In this document: positions 49,230 through 59,337 of the stretch, one piece after another | How the letters are laid out: each line of letters begins with the position of its first letter | Position numbering within the stretch: position 1 is the first letter of the stretch | Notes under the pieces: generated by a model | What the model was told of the DNA's origin: nothing | The model's input: the letters and a program-made list of their open reading frames with translations, nothing else | Database searches by the model: none | Program-made: the position numbers and the translations under genes | NCBI RefSeq assembly: GCF_000027005.1 | Contig: NC_012966.1 | Span: 1,240,001-1,304,000 of the forward strand | Reading direction: 5' to 3' | DNA: 64,000 nucleotides | DNA from: Komagataella phaffii GS115 | Lineage: Eukaryota; Ascomycota; Pichiomycetes; Pichiales; Pichiaceae

Positions 49230-51824
49230 ATGGCCAAGAGATCAAACAAGCAAAGTAGATCCAAGACCAATAGAAGGATTCAGGATGCCTTGCAGATAGC
49301 TGAGAAATCAGAAAGGTATCAGAAGAGTTCAAGGAACCAGGGTTCTGACGACTCTGATACCGATGGTGCCATCATGAACGCGAAGAGGTATGTTCAAGGA
49401 GACTATGGAGACGATAACGAAGAGTTCGTCGACGAGGAGATTGACTCTGATGAGGCATTTGGTCCAGATGATGATTTTGAAACTTTTAAATCCAAGGGCA
49501 CAGACAAAACAACAGCAAAAGGCAAAGGAAGAGGGAAGCCCTCCCATTTGGAAGACGAAGATGAGGTCGACGAAGAAGAAGACAGCGAAGATGAGGAGGG
49601 ACTTGTTACTCTTTCTCAAGCTTGGGATATGGATGATTCCGAAAAGAGGAAGGCAAATTTTGCCAAAAGCACTCAACAGTTGATATTGAACGACAACATT
49701 GATTCTGCTGAATCTAGCTCAGAAGCTGATTCCTCGTCCGAAGAAGAGGAAGAAGAGGACCCGTTTGCAGAAATGGAATCATATGATGAAGACGAAGTTG
49801 AGTTAAACACAGTTGTTAAAGATTTGGATGATGCCGACAAGAATAAGAACAGAGTTTTGATTAATCCTAAAGACGAGGAAGATGAATATAAGGTACCCAC
49901 CACAGGCCACAAGCTATCTCTTAAACAGATGTTGGAGGCAACTGGGGATTCCAGTATTTCCCAAGATAACTTTTTACTTAGAAGGAAGCTTGTTGACGGC
50001 AGCGAGTCCGCTACTATGGCTGTACCGTTACCCAAGAGACTACAACAAAGAAAAGAGAGAGAAGCCGCGTACGAGCTCTCTAAAGCTGAGGCTGACAAGT
50101 GGCAAGATACTGTGAAGTCATTAAGAGAAGCAGAGCATTTGGTATTTCCTCTTCAACCACAGAAGGATTCTGACGAAGAACTAGAAGAGCCAGAAGCTAA
50201 GGAACTGAAACCTCTGACCAAACTGGAAACCGCTGTTAACGAAGTATTGAAAGCCTCTTCATTACTTGATGACAAGAAGGAATCTACTTTTGAAGAAATG
50301 GCCACCGCCAAAATGAACCCCGCTGACCTTCGTCGTAGGCAAAACGAATTGCGAATGATGCGAGAGTTGATGTTTCGAGAGGAACGTAAGGCTAAGAGAA
50401 TAAAGAAGATTAAATCTAAGACTTATCACAAGATTAAAAAGAAGGAACGTCTCAGAACTGAGCAACTTGTTGAAGGTGATGAATCTGATGAGGAGGAACA
50501 CGATTCCAAGAGGGCCCTTGAAAGAATGTCCTTGAAACACAAAACAAATGGACAATGGGCTAAATCTATAATCAAAAGTGGAATGTCAAAGGATAAATCT
50601 GTTAGAGATGAGCTTGAAGAGACTTTGAGACAAGGAGAACGTTTAAGAGCCAAGATCCAGGGAGATGAGGATTACAGCGATGCTCGCAGTATTTCAGATT
50701 TGGAATCAGATGGAGAGGAATCTGATCCTGAGCTTAGATCTAAGATCGGTAAGGGAGTGATGAACATGGATTTTATGAAGAAAGCTGAAGCCAAACAGAA
50801 AGCAGCAAACAAAGAAGAATTAGAAAGATTGAGGAGATTCCAAGAATACGGCCAAGAAGACGATCTTGATGAATTCCGCAACGAGTCCACCTCTGCAAAC
50901 GTTGTATTAAACACAGGGAGACGAGTCTACACTCCAGGTGCTGCTCTTGAGCACAAAGAGATCGAAGAGGAAAATGTGAAGGTATTGGAAGAACACGAAA
51001 TCGACAACGCAAAAAGCTTAACCAACAAATTGAGTAAAACGGTACATCGTGAAAAATCAAAAAATGCTGAAGATGCAGTCAAAGAGTCCGAATCTCAGAA
51101 TGAGAAGCAACCTGAAGAAGAGAATGATAGCACTGTTAATCCTTGGCTGACGATCACTACTAATGGTAGCACTCACAAATCCAAGAAGGTAAGAGTAATT
51201 GACAAAGACTCATCAAAATCAGAAAAAGCAGCAGCCAAATTGACCAAGACAAAGAAAAGAAGTAACGCACATTTAGAAGAAGACGGGCCGATAGTTGATA
51301 TGAACGAACGACTGAAGATTGTGGATCCCTATGGTTCTGATGAGGATGACGAAGATGGGTCTAACGTCCGAATGTTCAAACAGACAGAACTTATTCGTGA
51401 AGCTTTTGCCGGAGACGATGTGATAGATGAATTTCAAAAGGAAAAAGAGGCTATCATAAAGGCTGATGGTGACAAAGAGGTAGATTTGACTCTACCCGGA
51501 TGGGGGGATTGGGCCGGATCAGATATCAAGAAAAAGAGACGGCGAAAGACGGTCAAGGTTGCCGGCGTTGTTTCGGAAGAAAGACGAAAGGACAGGCAAT
51601 TAAACAGTGTCATTATCAACGAGAAGGTTAATAAAAAGAATCTGAAGTATAGGACTGACAAAGTTCCATACCCCTTCGAGACCATGGCTCAGTATGAACA
51701 GTCGCTCCGTACACCATTGGGACAGGAATGGATCACTAGAACAACTCACCAAGAACTCATCACTCCCCGTGTGATTGTCAACCATGGTGCTGTCGTTGAT
51801 CCTTTAGATGCACCTTTCAAGTAA
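49230..51824 (+). CDS. UTP14: U3 snoRNP / SSU processome protein UTP14
   Basis: Nucleolar protein that activates the helicase Dhr1 to release U3 from pre-rRNA. Protein of 864 residues (S. cerevisiae: 899), ATG at 49230. It is very acidic and Lys-rich with coiled coils. Landmarks are KTYHKIKKKERLRTEQL, KHKTNGQWAKSI and the C-terminal GWGDWAGSDIKKKRRR followed by IINEKVNKKNLKYRTDKVPYPF and TPLGQEWITRTTHQELI, which define the Utp14 family. A long A tract at 49184-49194 precedes the start. Confidence 0.95.
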   Translation: MAKRSNKQSRSKTNRRIQDALQIAEKSERYQKSSRNQGSDDSDTDGAIMNAKRYVQGDYGDDNEEFVDEEIDSDEAFGPDDDFETFKSKGTDKTTAKGKGRGKPSHLEDEDEVDEEEDSEDEEGLVTLSQAWDMDDSEKRKANFAKSTQQLILNDNIDSAESSSEADSSSEEEEEEDPFAEMESYDEDEVELNTVVKDLDDADKNKNRVLINPKDEEDEYKVPTTGHKLSLKQMLEATGDSSISQDNFLLRRKLVDGSESATMAVPLPKRLQQRKEREAAYELSKAEADKWQDTVKSLREAEHLVFPLQPQKDSDEELEEPEAKELKPLTKLETAVNEVLKASSLLDDKKESTFEEMATAKMNPADLRRRQNELRMMRELMFREERKAKRIKKIKSKTYHKIKKKERLRTEQLVEGDESDEEEHDSKRALERMSLKHKTNGQWAKSIIKSGMSKDKSVRDELEETLRQGERLRAKIQGDEDYSDARSISDLESDGEESDPELRSKIGKGVMNMDFMKKAEAKQKAANKEELERLRRFQEYGQEDDLDEFRNESTSANVVLNTGRRVYTPGAALEHKEIEEENVKVLEEHEIDNAKSLTNKLSKTVHREKSKNAEDAVKESESQNEKQPEEENDSTVNPWLTITTNGSTHKSKKVRVIDKDSSKSEKAAAKLTKTKKRSNAHLEEDGPIVDMNERLKIVDPYGSDEDDEDGSNVRMFKQTELIREAFAGDDVIDEFQKEKEAIIKADGDKEVDLTLPGWGDWAGSDIKKKRRRKTVKVAGVVSEERRKDRQLNSVIINEKVNKKNLKYRTDKVPYPFETMAQYEQSLRTPLGQEWITRTTHQELITPRVIVNHGAVVDPLDAPFK

Positions 51825-52179
51825 GACTAGCTACATAACTATTGAAATTTCAACCAGTAAAATCCCTACACCACGTGGTCTTCCATCCGCACCCTTCGAA
51901 AAATTTAAGTTATGTACGCAGGAAGCCAGTAAGAGTATATACCTATACGTTTCAAAGGTTTGCACCTGTTATAAACAAGAGAGGGCTTTTGGAGCAGTTT
52001 TCCAGCAACAATCTGAATTGTCAGACACTTGACTTTTTAAACATCACAGTTGAGAAAGGTTGCCCGAAAGTATCATAACCAAAACTATAGCCGTTAAAAC
52101 ATTGATTACGGCAGATAAAAGCTTTTTACTTCAACAACTCGGGCTGGTTACCGCAGATCTTTGTAGCATCATCTGATTT
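51825..52179. promoter_or_regulatory. Upstream region of FHL1 with a CACGTG palindrome
   Basis: About 355 bases. ACCACGTGGT at 51870-51879 is a 10-bp palindrome around CACGTG, about 300 bases before the FHL1 start. A frame open through about 51842-52078 has no ATG and no recognisable domain. Confidence 0.4.
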
Positions 52180-55089
52180 ATGATGAGTGTTAGCTCTAAT
52201 ACTGTGCTAGATAGTAGCAAACCTGAGCAGTTGGATCCAGAGAAGTATACGAAAACAATCCCTCAGGTCAAGAAAGAAGGAGTCCATGATATCATACCGC
52301 CAGTGCAAGTTGACACGATCATTACCAAAGCGGGAAAAACTGTAGATAATGCGCATATAAAAACGGAAAAGTCAAAAGCAAAGGAAGGACAACCCATGTT
52401 GACACAAGAGAGTGCGCTTGGTAACCCCAAACCTTCGCCAACTAATGGTGATTCTGTGTCGAAAGTGTCAGCGTATGCGAGATTAGATTTTGAAAAGTCC
52501 ATGTTCTATGTTCAAACTCTTCAGGTAGTTCTTGGTAGGAACCCAGATAGTAACCATCATACAGTTGACGTTGATCTGGGAAATATCAAATCGGTGTCCA
52601 GGAGACATGCGATCATTCACTATAACTTTGCAGCGCAAAGGTTTGAACTATCAGTCTTGGGGAGAAATGGGGCATTTATAAATGATACATTTGTTGAGTC
52701 AGGAATCACCTTACCTCTTTCCCATGGTACCAAAATTCAAATCGGTACCATTGAGTTTCGTTTTTTGCTTCCTAGTTCAAAGTCAAGAGAGCGCAGCAAA
52801 TCGCCATCAAAACAAATTAATCCCGTAGATGCTGTTCAATTAAAGACTAATCTCTACAAGAACAGCTCCAAAGCATTGCATAACAGTAGGGGAAATTTGT
52901 CCTCCCTATCCGAAACTGAGAAAGACGTTTCCAAGTCAGATGACGATGTCAAACTAGACGAAAGGCGAAAACTTTCTTCCAACGTTTTATCGACAGCCAC
53001 TCCTGTTGGGTCTTCAAGTAGCTCTACTCCAAAGGCATTAAATCTTTCGGTTTCAAACCCCAATGATTTTGATGTCAATGCCCCAACGCGTTCTGGAATT
53101 TCCATTGCACAACAGGTTACAGAAGCATTACAAACAGCAGCAGTCAATCCCCAATCATATCCCCCACCCATTAATCAGCCACTGGATGCAGTAGCATTAG
53201 CCAATCTAAAGAAAAAGGAACCTCGCAAGAAACAACCTAAACAGCCAAAAAAAGTTTACACTTTGGAAGAGATCCCACCAGAATACCGGACCAAACCTGC
53301 ATGCTCGTATTCAACTTTGATCGCCACATGCCTTCGTGCTAGAAGCACAGAGAAAGGTATGTCTCTTTCCGAAATTTACAAAGCTATTCAGGAGATCTAT
53401 CCCTACTATAAGTACTGTCCAGATGGATGGCAGAGTTCTGTTAGACATAATCTTTCTTTGAATAAGCTCTTCAAAAAAGTTTCCAAGGAAGGAAAAGGCT
53501 GGTTGTGGGGGTTGGATGAGGAGTACTGTGCCGAAAAGGAAAAAGTCAAGAAAAAGCAGGTAGCAGCGGCTGCTGCAAAGGTCAAATCCCAACAAGATAG
53601 AATTCAACAGCAACAACAACAACATATGCAGCAATTACAGAACTTGCAACAAAAGTACAGTGGATCAGGAAGTCTACCTGGTAACTCTCCAGGATCGGCA
53701 ATTGCTTCTCCAGATATAACAAGAAGCATTGTCCAGAAAGCTGCAGTCGGAATCAGTGATTCGCCTTCACCAACTCCTGCTACTCCCTCCAGTTCTAATA
53801 ATATTCAAGCACAACTGGCAGCCAACAGAAGTAATCCCAATATTCGACCTGGGCAAAAACCTAATCAGTTGTCAAGTGACACAATGAAGGCCCTAGGATA
53901 TCTCCAGCAGGAATTAATAAAGTTGACAAAGGATAGAAAGATGACCGATAAGGCTACTACTACGACGATTCTAACCCAGGCATTAGCGATGACAATTGCG
54001 CAAGTGAACCAAGCGGCGAAGAATGCAGGAATCCCAGGAAATCCCCTGGCTTCCTTAATCGAACGTAATCCTCAGCATGTCACAAAGATTCTAACCGCAG
54101 CATTGAATGCTGCAACACTTCAAGTAACAAAAGTCAAGCCACCCAACGCTACTAATGTTGGAACCAGCAGCAAAGCTCTTGGAACCCCGAAACCCCCGCA
54201 GGCTTCGGTTGTTACGCAACCTAGTCAAGCACGCGTTCAAACCCCTACACAACCACCATTCAAAGCGCCTCATGTGACTTCCAAGCCTCCACCTGTTCAG
54301 GTGCCAGTGGCAACAAATATTTCTTTAAATCAGTTACCATCTCCGGCCGTAAAATCAGAAGCAAAGGATTCGGACCCCGTTGTTGGTGCTCCTAAAGATT
54401 CTCCATCGCAATCCAGCCCTTCACCTAAAAGTTCTGCATCAATGATAAAGAAGCCGAACTATTACGCAAAGGGGCAACCAGGGGCTTCAGCTGATACCAT
54501 TAACAAGCTGAAAAGACCTGAGGGGTTTTCAAAACCAAATTCATTAATGAAACCTCAGAATAACCTGGGTCACCCAAGGCTACCTATGAGTTTCAACGCT
54601 CGTCCAGGGTTAGTTGAGTCAACACCTGCAACACCTGGAGTGAGTCCCCCAAAGCCTAGAGCACATCAACCTCAACCTTATAGTAAAGCACAGCCCTTAA
54701 AACCAGTAGGTTATGTGAATCGTGAAAAAGCATCAACCCAAGTGGATGCTAATTCGGTTCCAAAAGTTGACCAGCATACCGTTGACACATTGACAGACTC
54801 TTCATTCTTGGAGCTGCCACCAGAATTAAGTAATCCAGAGCTGGACAAAGTGCTGGAGTCATTTTCAGCTAGTCCTACTCCAGATCCAATTCAACCAAGA
54901 AAAACCGATCAAGTCGGAGATGTTGACTTTGATAAAGAATTAGATGTTATCCTATCAACACCAGCATCTGTAAATAATTCTAGACAGGCAACTCCTACCG
55001 CAGAAGTTCCAAATCTGAAAAGAGAGAGGACAGATAGTGACGAGCCTGAGGGTAATACCATAGCCAAAATGGCCAAATCAGAACAATAG
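52180..55089 (+). CDS. FHL1: Forkhead transcription factor FHL1
   Basis: Regulator of ribosomal protein genes, acting with Ifh1. Protein of 969 residues, ATG at 52180 followed directly by a second ATG. An FHA domain lies at about residues 108-195 (VVLGRNPDSN, SVSRRHAIIHYNF, GRNGAFINDTFVESG). A fork-head DNA-binding domain follows at about 372-448 (SYSTLIATCLRARS, YPYYKYCPDGWQSSVRHNLSLNKLF, GKGWLWGLDEEY). The FHA plus fork-head order is diagnostic for Fhl1. A Gln run (residues about 475-485) and a long Pro/Ser/Thr-rich region follow. It converges on PRE2 with a 38-base gap and lies 1.3 kb from RPL11. Confidence 0.94.
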   Translation: MMSVSSNTVLDSSKPEQLDPEKYTKTIPQVKKEGVHDIIPPVQVDTIITKAGKTVDNAHIKTEKSKAKEGQPMLTQESALGNPKPSPTNGDSVSKVSAYARLDFEKSMFYVQTLQVVLGRNPDSNHHTVDVDLGNIKSVSRRHAIIHYNFAAQRFELSVLGRNGAFINDTFVESGITLPLSHGTKIQIGTIEFRFLLPSSKSRERSKSPSKQINPVDAVQLKTNLYKNSSKALHNSRGNLSSLSETEKDVSKSDDDVKLDERRKLSSNVLSTATPVGSSSSSTPKALNLSVSNPNDFDVNAPTRSGISIAQQVTEALQTAAVNPQSYPPPINQPLDAVALANLKKKEPRKKQPKQPKKVYTLEEIPPEYRTKPACSYSTLIATCLRARSTEKGMSLSEIYKAIQEIYPYYKYCPDGWQSSVRHNLSLNKLFKKVSKEGKGWLWGLDEEYCAEKEKVKKKQVAAAAAKVKSQQDRIQQQQQQHMQQLQNLQQKYSGSGSLPGNSPGSAIASPDITRSIVQKAAVGISDSPSPTPATPSSSNNIQAQLAANRSNPNIRPGQKPNQLSSDTMKALGYLQQELIKLTKDRKMTDKATTTTILTQALAMTIAQVNQAAKNAGIPGNPLASLIERNPQHVTKILTAALNAATLQVTKVKPPNATNVGTSSKALGTPKPPQASVVTQPSQARVQTPTQPPFKAPHVTSKPPPVQVPVATNISLNQLPSPAVKSEAKDSDPVVGAPKDSPSQSSPSPKSSASMIKKPNYYAKGQPGASADTINKLKRPEGFSKPNSLMKPQNNLGHPRLPMSFNARPGLVESTPATPGVSPPKPRAHQPQPYSKAQPLKPVGYVNREKASTQVDANSVPKVDQHTVDTLTDSSFLELPPELSNPELDKVLESFSASPTPDPIQPRKTDQVGDVDFDKELDVILSTPASVNNSRQATPTAEVPNLKRERTDSDEPEGNTIAKMAKSEQ

Positions 55090-55127
55090 ACATAGTTAAT
55101 TATTAATATACAAAGCAAGTGTTAATA

Positions 55128-55973
55128 TCAAGCATCAACGTTGTTAAAGGAACCTTCAGAGGCTTTAACCTTCCAAAATGTGTCATCAAAGTCAAAGTTT
55201 CCGTGATAGACCCAACCACTTTCTGTAACATGGTAAAGATTGATGGAACCACCGGAGTATGCATCTCTGTGCTGGGCAGCCAGAATACTTCTCTTTCCTA
55301 GGTAAAGCGCGTCTTCAACGGATAGATCCCATTTGTAGTTGGAGTCCAATACACCGTAGGCAAATGTCTGACCTGATCCGACACAGAACATATCACCTTT
55401 CAGCCTTGATCCGTCAGAGTCTACGTAATAAATTGTTGGACCTTCTTTTTTGGTAAATCCGCAAACCATGGTACCCATGGACAAGCCCATGCCTTTATAT
55501 TGGTAGACCAAATTTCCCAAGATTTTAGATGCAGCGGCGACGGAGATTCTCTCTTTCTCCCTAAGTTCATGCAAGCGGCATTGAGTACCTAGCCAGGTTT
55601 CCCAATACTGACAGTCAGCGGCACCACCAGCCATTGTTCCTAGCAGAAACGGATTGATTCTAATAACTTTGTTCACGGTCTGAGAAGCGATCCAGTCACC
55701 GGCAGTTGCTCTGGAATCCACGGCCACGATAATACCTTCCTTGAACCTAAAAGCTAGTGTGGTAGTTCCGTGTGCGATCTTGATCTTGCAATCAGGATTG
55801 GATGCGTCGTCTGTGTGAGCTCTTAAAAACTCTGTAGGCTGAGAAATAGGAGGAACTGTTATGGAAGGAGCCATCTTCAAATCGACTCCAGACTCAAAAA
55901 ACTCATTATCATTATCTTGAAATGCTTCATGAGCAGGGTTTGTGTGTCGAAATTGTTGAGCAATGGAGTTCAT
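55128..55973 (-). CDS. PRE2: 20S proteasome beta-5 subunit PRE2
   Basis: Chymotrypsin-like catalytic subunit of the proteasome. Protein of 281 residues, ATG at 55973. A propeptide of 69 residues ends at HG, with the catalytic threonine T70 (mature Thr1) in [50 protein letters not shown] and [10 protein letters not shown] complete the beta-5 signature. S. cerevisiae Pre2 has 287 residues. A sequence close to the Rpn4 box lies upstream. It is divergent from RPL11. Confidence 0.97.
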   Translation of the reverse strand: MNSIAQQFRHTNPAHEAFQDNDNEFFESGVDLKMAPSITVPPISQPTEFLRAHTDDASNPDCKIKIAHGTTTLAFRFKEGIIVAVDSRATAGDWIASQTVNKVIRINPFLLGTMAGGAADCQYWETWLGTQCRLHELREKERISVAAASKILGNLVYQYKGMGLSMGTMVCGFTKKEGPTIYYVDSDGSRLKGDMFCVGSGQTFAYGVLDSNYKWDLSVEDALYLGKRSILAAQHRDAYSGGSINLYHVTESGWVYHGNFDFDDTFWKVKASEGSFNNVDA

Positions 55974-56378
55974 AACGGCAATTCAATTGGTGATAAAAGA
56001 AGGATACGCCTTATGATTTGCCACTTGATGTTTCCAGTTTCGATAAGAGAAACCCAGATATCCCACACCCTCGATGGTTGTGATGCTCGGAGGTTAGAGT
56101 AAACTGCTCTGCGCGAAATTTTTCAAAATCAAAAAATGATGCTGGGGTGTAATTCTGGATCACGTGTGTATTAGTAGGGCTATATTCTGTACGTCTAGAA
56201 AGGTGAGGATTTCACGTGACAGTCTCTAGCAAATCGATCTTTGCCCTTCCCTCTCTGTGTCCCCAATTCCTCTATTGAGTGCGCGAAACACGACCTTTTC
56301 GGTGCTTCACTCTGTTGAAAAAAAAAAATTCAACATTCCTTCAGTTGAACTAACGTTACAGAATCAGATACACATAAG
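55974..56378. promoter_or_regulatory. Divergent promoter region, PRE2 / RPL11
   Basis: About 400 bases. On the PRE2 side, AGTGGCAAA (minus strand, 56025-56017) differs by one base from the proteasome box GGTGGCAAA. On the RPL11 side, CACGTG occurs at 56161-56166 and 56213-56218, and an A tract sits at 56320-56329. In several non-Saccharomyces yeasts Cbf1, which binds CACGTG, takes part in ribosomal protein gene control. Confidence 0.5.
56017..56025 (-). promoter_or_regulatory. PACE-like element upstream of PRE2
   Basis: AGTGGCAAA on the minus strand, 44-52 bases before the PRE2 ATG. The Rpn4 box in S. cerevisiae is GGTGGCAAA. Binding here is inferred. Confidence 0.45.
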
Positions 56379-56991
56379 ATGGTATGTATTTACACAGAAG
56401 CACCCAGACCTCCGTAAATCGGTTGCTTGAAAGACTCATGATTGAAAGACAAAAAAACTAACTTTTCAGGCTTCTAAAACTCAAAACCCTATGCGTGAGT
56501 TGCGCATTTCCAAGCTGGTCCTGAACATCAGTGTTGGTGAATCTGGTGACAGATTGACCAGAGCCTCCAAGGTTTTGGAACAACTTTCCGGTCAAACACC
56601 AGTCCACTCCAAGGCTAGATACACCGTTAGAACTTTCGGAATCAGAAGAAACGAGAAGATCGCTGTCCACGTTACCGTTAGAGGACCAAAGGCTGAGGAG
56701 ATCTTAGAACGTGGTTTGAAGGTTAAGGAATACCAATTGAGAGAGAAGAACTTTTCTGAGACTGGTAACTTCGGTTTCGGTATTGAGGAGCACATCGATT
56801 TGGGTATAAAGTACGACCCATCCATTGGTATTTACGGTATGGACTTCTACGTTGTCATGGGTAGAGCCGGTGCCAGAGTTGCTAAGAGAAAGAGATGCAG
56901 AGCTAAGATTGGAAACAACCACAAGACCAACAAAGAGGACACTATCCAGTGGTTCAAGCAAAGATTCGATGCTGATGTCTTGGACAAATAG
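56379..56991 (+). CDS. RPL11: Ribosomal protein uL5 (RPL11), with one intron after the ATG
   Basis: 60S ribosomal protein in the central protuberance, bound to 5S rRNA. Exon 1 is the ATG alone (56379-56381); exon 2 is 56470-56991. The product has 174 residues, exactly the S. cerevisiae length, starting [38 protein letters not shown] and [17 protein letters not shown] are conserved. The codon use is strongly biased (AAG, AGA, GGT, GTT, TTG), as expected for a highly expressed gene and unlike its neighbours. Confidence 0.97.
56382..56469 (+). other. Intron of RPL11 (88 nt)
   Basis: Donor GTATGT at 56382, branch site AACTAAC at 56456-56462, acceptor TTTTCAG ending at 56469. It sits immediately after the initiation codon (phase 0). 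The branch lies only 7 bases before the acceptor AG. Confidence 0.93.
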
Positions 56992-57068
56992 ACTGTTCAT
57001 AGTTGTATGATTGGTTATAGCGAAGGTGTGTTGTCTAGTAGTTGTATGTAAGCTTTACTAAAATTATA

Positions 57069-57641
57069 TCACCTGTCTAGTGACGCTAATTCTATTCTGG
57101 CACATTCCACTCCGTAATCGACACTAGATTTGATGGACTCTTTCCATGATTTGTTGAGATGCTCGTTCAGAGGTCTAAAATCAACTTGTTGCCTCTTACG
57201 TGAGCTATTAATCCGGTCAACTAGCTTTCTTTTGTGTGCTATCGTTGTATTTAAACCTTCTTGTAGAATTTCTAACTGTGAATTGTTGATCAAATAAAGA
57301 TTGCGAGTATTCTCTCGTAATAATTCCAGGGAACGATGATGAATCTCTGTATATGAGATCAGGGTATCTAACTGATCATTTGTTTTAGCTTCCTGGTATC
57401 TTGATTCGCTTATGCCGTTGAATGTGAATGTTATTTTATCTTGAAGACTATCAATTTCTTCTAAGATGCTTTGGATTGACGATGGAATTGAGGGAAACAT
57501 TTGAGCAACCTTGGGATGTAAATTTTTCATAGATTTGAGCTCCAGAGATATCAAATCTTTAACCGTGTTCAGTTCCTCATCAGTTGGTTCATTATCGACA
57601 TTAGACAGATAATCAAACGGCTCGTAATGTAATAATGGCAT
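57069..57641 (-). CDS. Spf27/BCAS2 family spliceosome protein (Snt309-like)
   Basis: Protein of 190 residues from ATG 57641 (TTG at 57644 precedes it). The N terminus PLLHYEPFDYLSNVDNEPTDEEL followed by helices and the C-terminal coiled coil HKRKLVDRINSSRKRQQVDF with LNKSWKESI and ECARIEL resemble BCAS2/Cwf7. This is the small coiled-coil member of the Prp19 complex, called Snt309 in S. cerevisiae. Family identity is weak overall; another small coiled-coil nuclear protein is possible. Confidence 0.62.
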   Translation of the reverse strand: MPLLHYEPFDYLSNVDNEPTDEELNTVKDLISLELKSMKNLHPKVAQMFPSIPSSIQSILEEIDSLQDKITFTFNGISESRYQEAKTNDQLDTLISYTEIHHRSLELLRENTRNLYLINNSQLEILQEGLNTTIAHKRKLVDRINSSRKRQQVDFRPLNEHLNKSWKESIKSSVDYGVECARIELASLDR

Positions 57642-57895
57642 CAATATCGTCTGGTTGTTCAGCTAAATGTATAGTCCGTGAGATATAGGATATGGTGTAG
57701 GGGTGTATAATAAAATATCATGGGCAATTATAATTTCACTGGGTGGAAGAGAAGTATCTATTCAACTCATTCAGAGCTATACGTTTGAATCAACGTTGCA
57801 TTTATCTTTCACAGGAGCTGAAACTTCTATAGTTTATAGCCATTGTTTAGAAACACTAGACATAAATAGGTGGCAACCTTCCAATCGTATAACTT

Positions 57896-57989
57896 GTGGG
57901 TTTGGCCGAGTGGTCTAAGGCGCTACATTTAGGAAGCATTGAATCCTGTAGTATCTTCGGATGCGCGAGTTCGAATCTCGTGACCCACA
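57896..57989 (+). tRNA. tRNA-Leu(UAG) with a 12-nt intron
   Basis: Class II tRNA of 94 nt including the intron. The acceptor arms GTGGGTT and GACCCAC pair with one G-U; the discriminator is A. The anticodon stem is CTACA (57923-57927) with TGTAG (57947-57951). The anticodon TAG is at 57930-57932. The 12 nt at 57934-57945 lie in the usual intron position, one base 3' of the anticodon. T-loop GTTCGAATC is present. It decodes CUN leucine codons, so CUG is expected to be Leu here. Confidence 0.94.
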
Positions 57990-58234
57990 TCATTTTTTTC
58001 ATCTAATTTAAAGATGAATAGCGTTACTACCTGCTAAATCTTACGTCAAGAATCGTGACTTGAACATATCGTTTTAGTCCCAGATCTAGTCGACTCGCTT
58101 TGACTTCTAACTTCGTTACTAACCGTCGTCGAATTCTTCCGGATTGCCGGGGTGTTTACATCTCCGATCGGTATTGGTCTTCTGCGCACTAAAATCTTCC
58201 CCGAAAAACTGACTTTTACCCCAAAACACCCCTG

Positions 58235-59179
58235 ATGGATAGCGATGTTATTACACGTACAAGGAGGTTCCTTCAACAGGATGTTGTTCTTTCTTTCCTT
58301 TCTGGAGGCATAGCTGGTGCGTTTTCCCGAACATGTGTCTCGCCAATGGAAAGGGTGAAAGTTTTGTATCAGGTCCAAGGAGTTGATACTAAATCGTATA
58401 AAGGGGGAGTATTGAAAAGTATACTTCAAATATGGAAAGAAGAAGGGTATAGAGGGCTTTTCAGGGGAAATGGAATAAATTGTTTGAGAATTTTTCCTTA
58501 CTCATCTGTTCAGTATGCCACCTATCAGGAGATCAAACCATACTTATTAGAGCCAGGTCAGCCAGAATTGACCACTGGAGCCAAATTTTTCGCAGGAAAC
58601 ATTGCAGGACTGGCATCCGTTACGGCGACTTATCCCCTGGATTTAGTCAAGACCCGACTCTCCATACAAACGGCTTCCTTGGGAAACCTGAAATCTAAGC
58701 TCCACGGACGAACGAAACGGCCACCAGGAATGTACCAGTCTATCAAGCACATTTACTTAAATGAAGGTGGAGTAAGATCGCTATACAGAGGATTTGTGCC
58801 CACATCTATTGGTGTTGCTCCGTATGTCGCTCTCAACTTTACAATCTACGAAGGATTAAAAGAGTTGTTACCAGGGTCATACCAAGTACATCATCCTGTA
58901 GTTAAACTCACGCTAGGAGCTCTCTCCGGAGGAATCGCTCAAACAATAACATACCCTTTTGATTTACTTCGACGTCGATTCCAAGTGCTCACTTTAGGTA
59001 CAGGCGAAATGGGATTCCAGTACAATTCCACTGGACATGCCCTCAAGACTATTGTTGCCCAAGAGGGGTACAAAGGATTATACAAAGGATGGGTCGCCAA
59101 TATGTGGAAAATTATGCCATCAATGGCTGTTCAGTGGGCTACTTATGATCTGATCAAGGAGTTCATCACTGGGCTATAA
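58235..59179 (+). CDS. Mitochondrial carrier of the YPR011C type (APS/PAPS transporter)
   Basis: Protein of 314 residues, ATG at 58235, with three carrier repeats and the signatures PMERVK, PLDLVKTRLSIQT and PFDLLRRRFQV. Long stretches match S. cerevisiae YPR011C: FRGNGINCLRIFPYSSVQ, GVAPYVALNFTIYEGLKE and GGIAQTITYPFDLLRRRF. YPR011C transports adenosine 5'-phosphosulfate and PAPS across the inner membrane. It starts 245 bases after the tRNA-Leu gene. Confidence 0.9.
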   Translation: MDSDVITRTRRFLQQDVVLSFLSGGIAGAFSRTCVSPMERVKVLYQVQGVDTKSYKGGVLKSILQIWKEEGYRGLFRGNGINCLRIFPYSSVQYATYQEIKPYLLEPGQPELTTGAKFFAGNIAGLASVTATYPLDLVKTRLSIQTASLGNLKSKLHGRTKRPPGMYQSIKHIYLNEGGVRSLYRGFVPTSIGVAPYVALNFTIYEGLKELLPGSYQVHHPVVKLTLGALSGGIAQTITYPFDLLRRRFQVLTLGTGEMGFQYNSTGHALKTIVAQEGYKGLYKGWVANMWKIMPSMAVQWATYDLIKEFITGL

Positions 59180-59337
59180 TAGGAGACGAAACAACAATAG
59201 AACATCCAGCATCCATCACCCTCATGCACCATCAGAGCTAGAGTATCGGTGCGCGAAATCCTCCATCAGCCAATAACTCTCTCCCTTTTCTCACACCATC
59301 TCTTCATAACTATAGTTACATAAATTTATCAATTCTA

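Noticed and set aside
51842..52078. Frame open for 79 codons between UTP14 and FHL1, basic and somewhat ribosomal-protein-like
   Set aside because: No ATG, no credible upstream exon with splice signals, and no family I can name.
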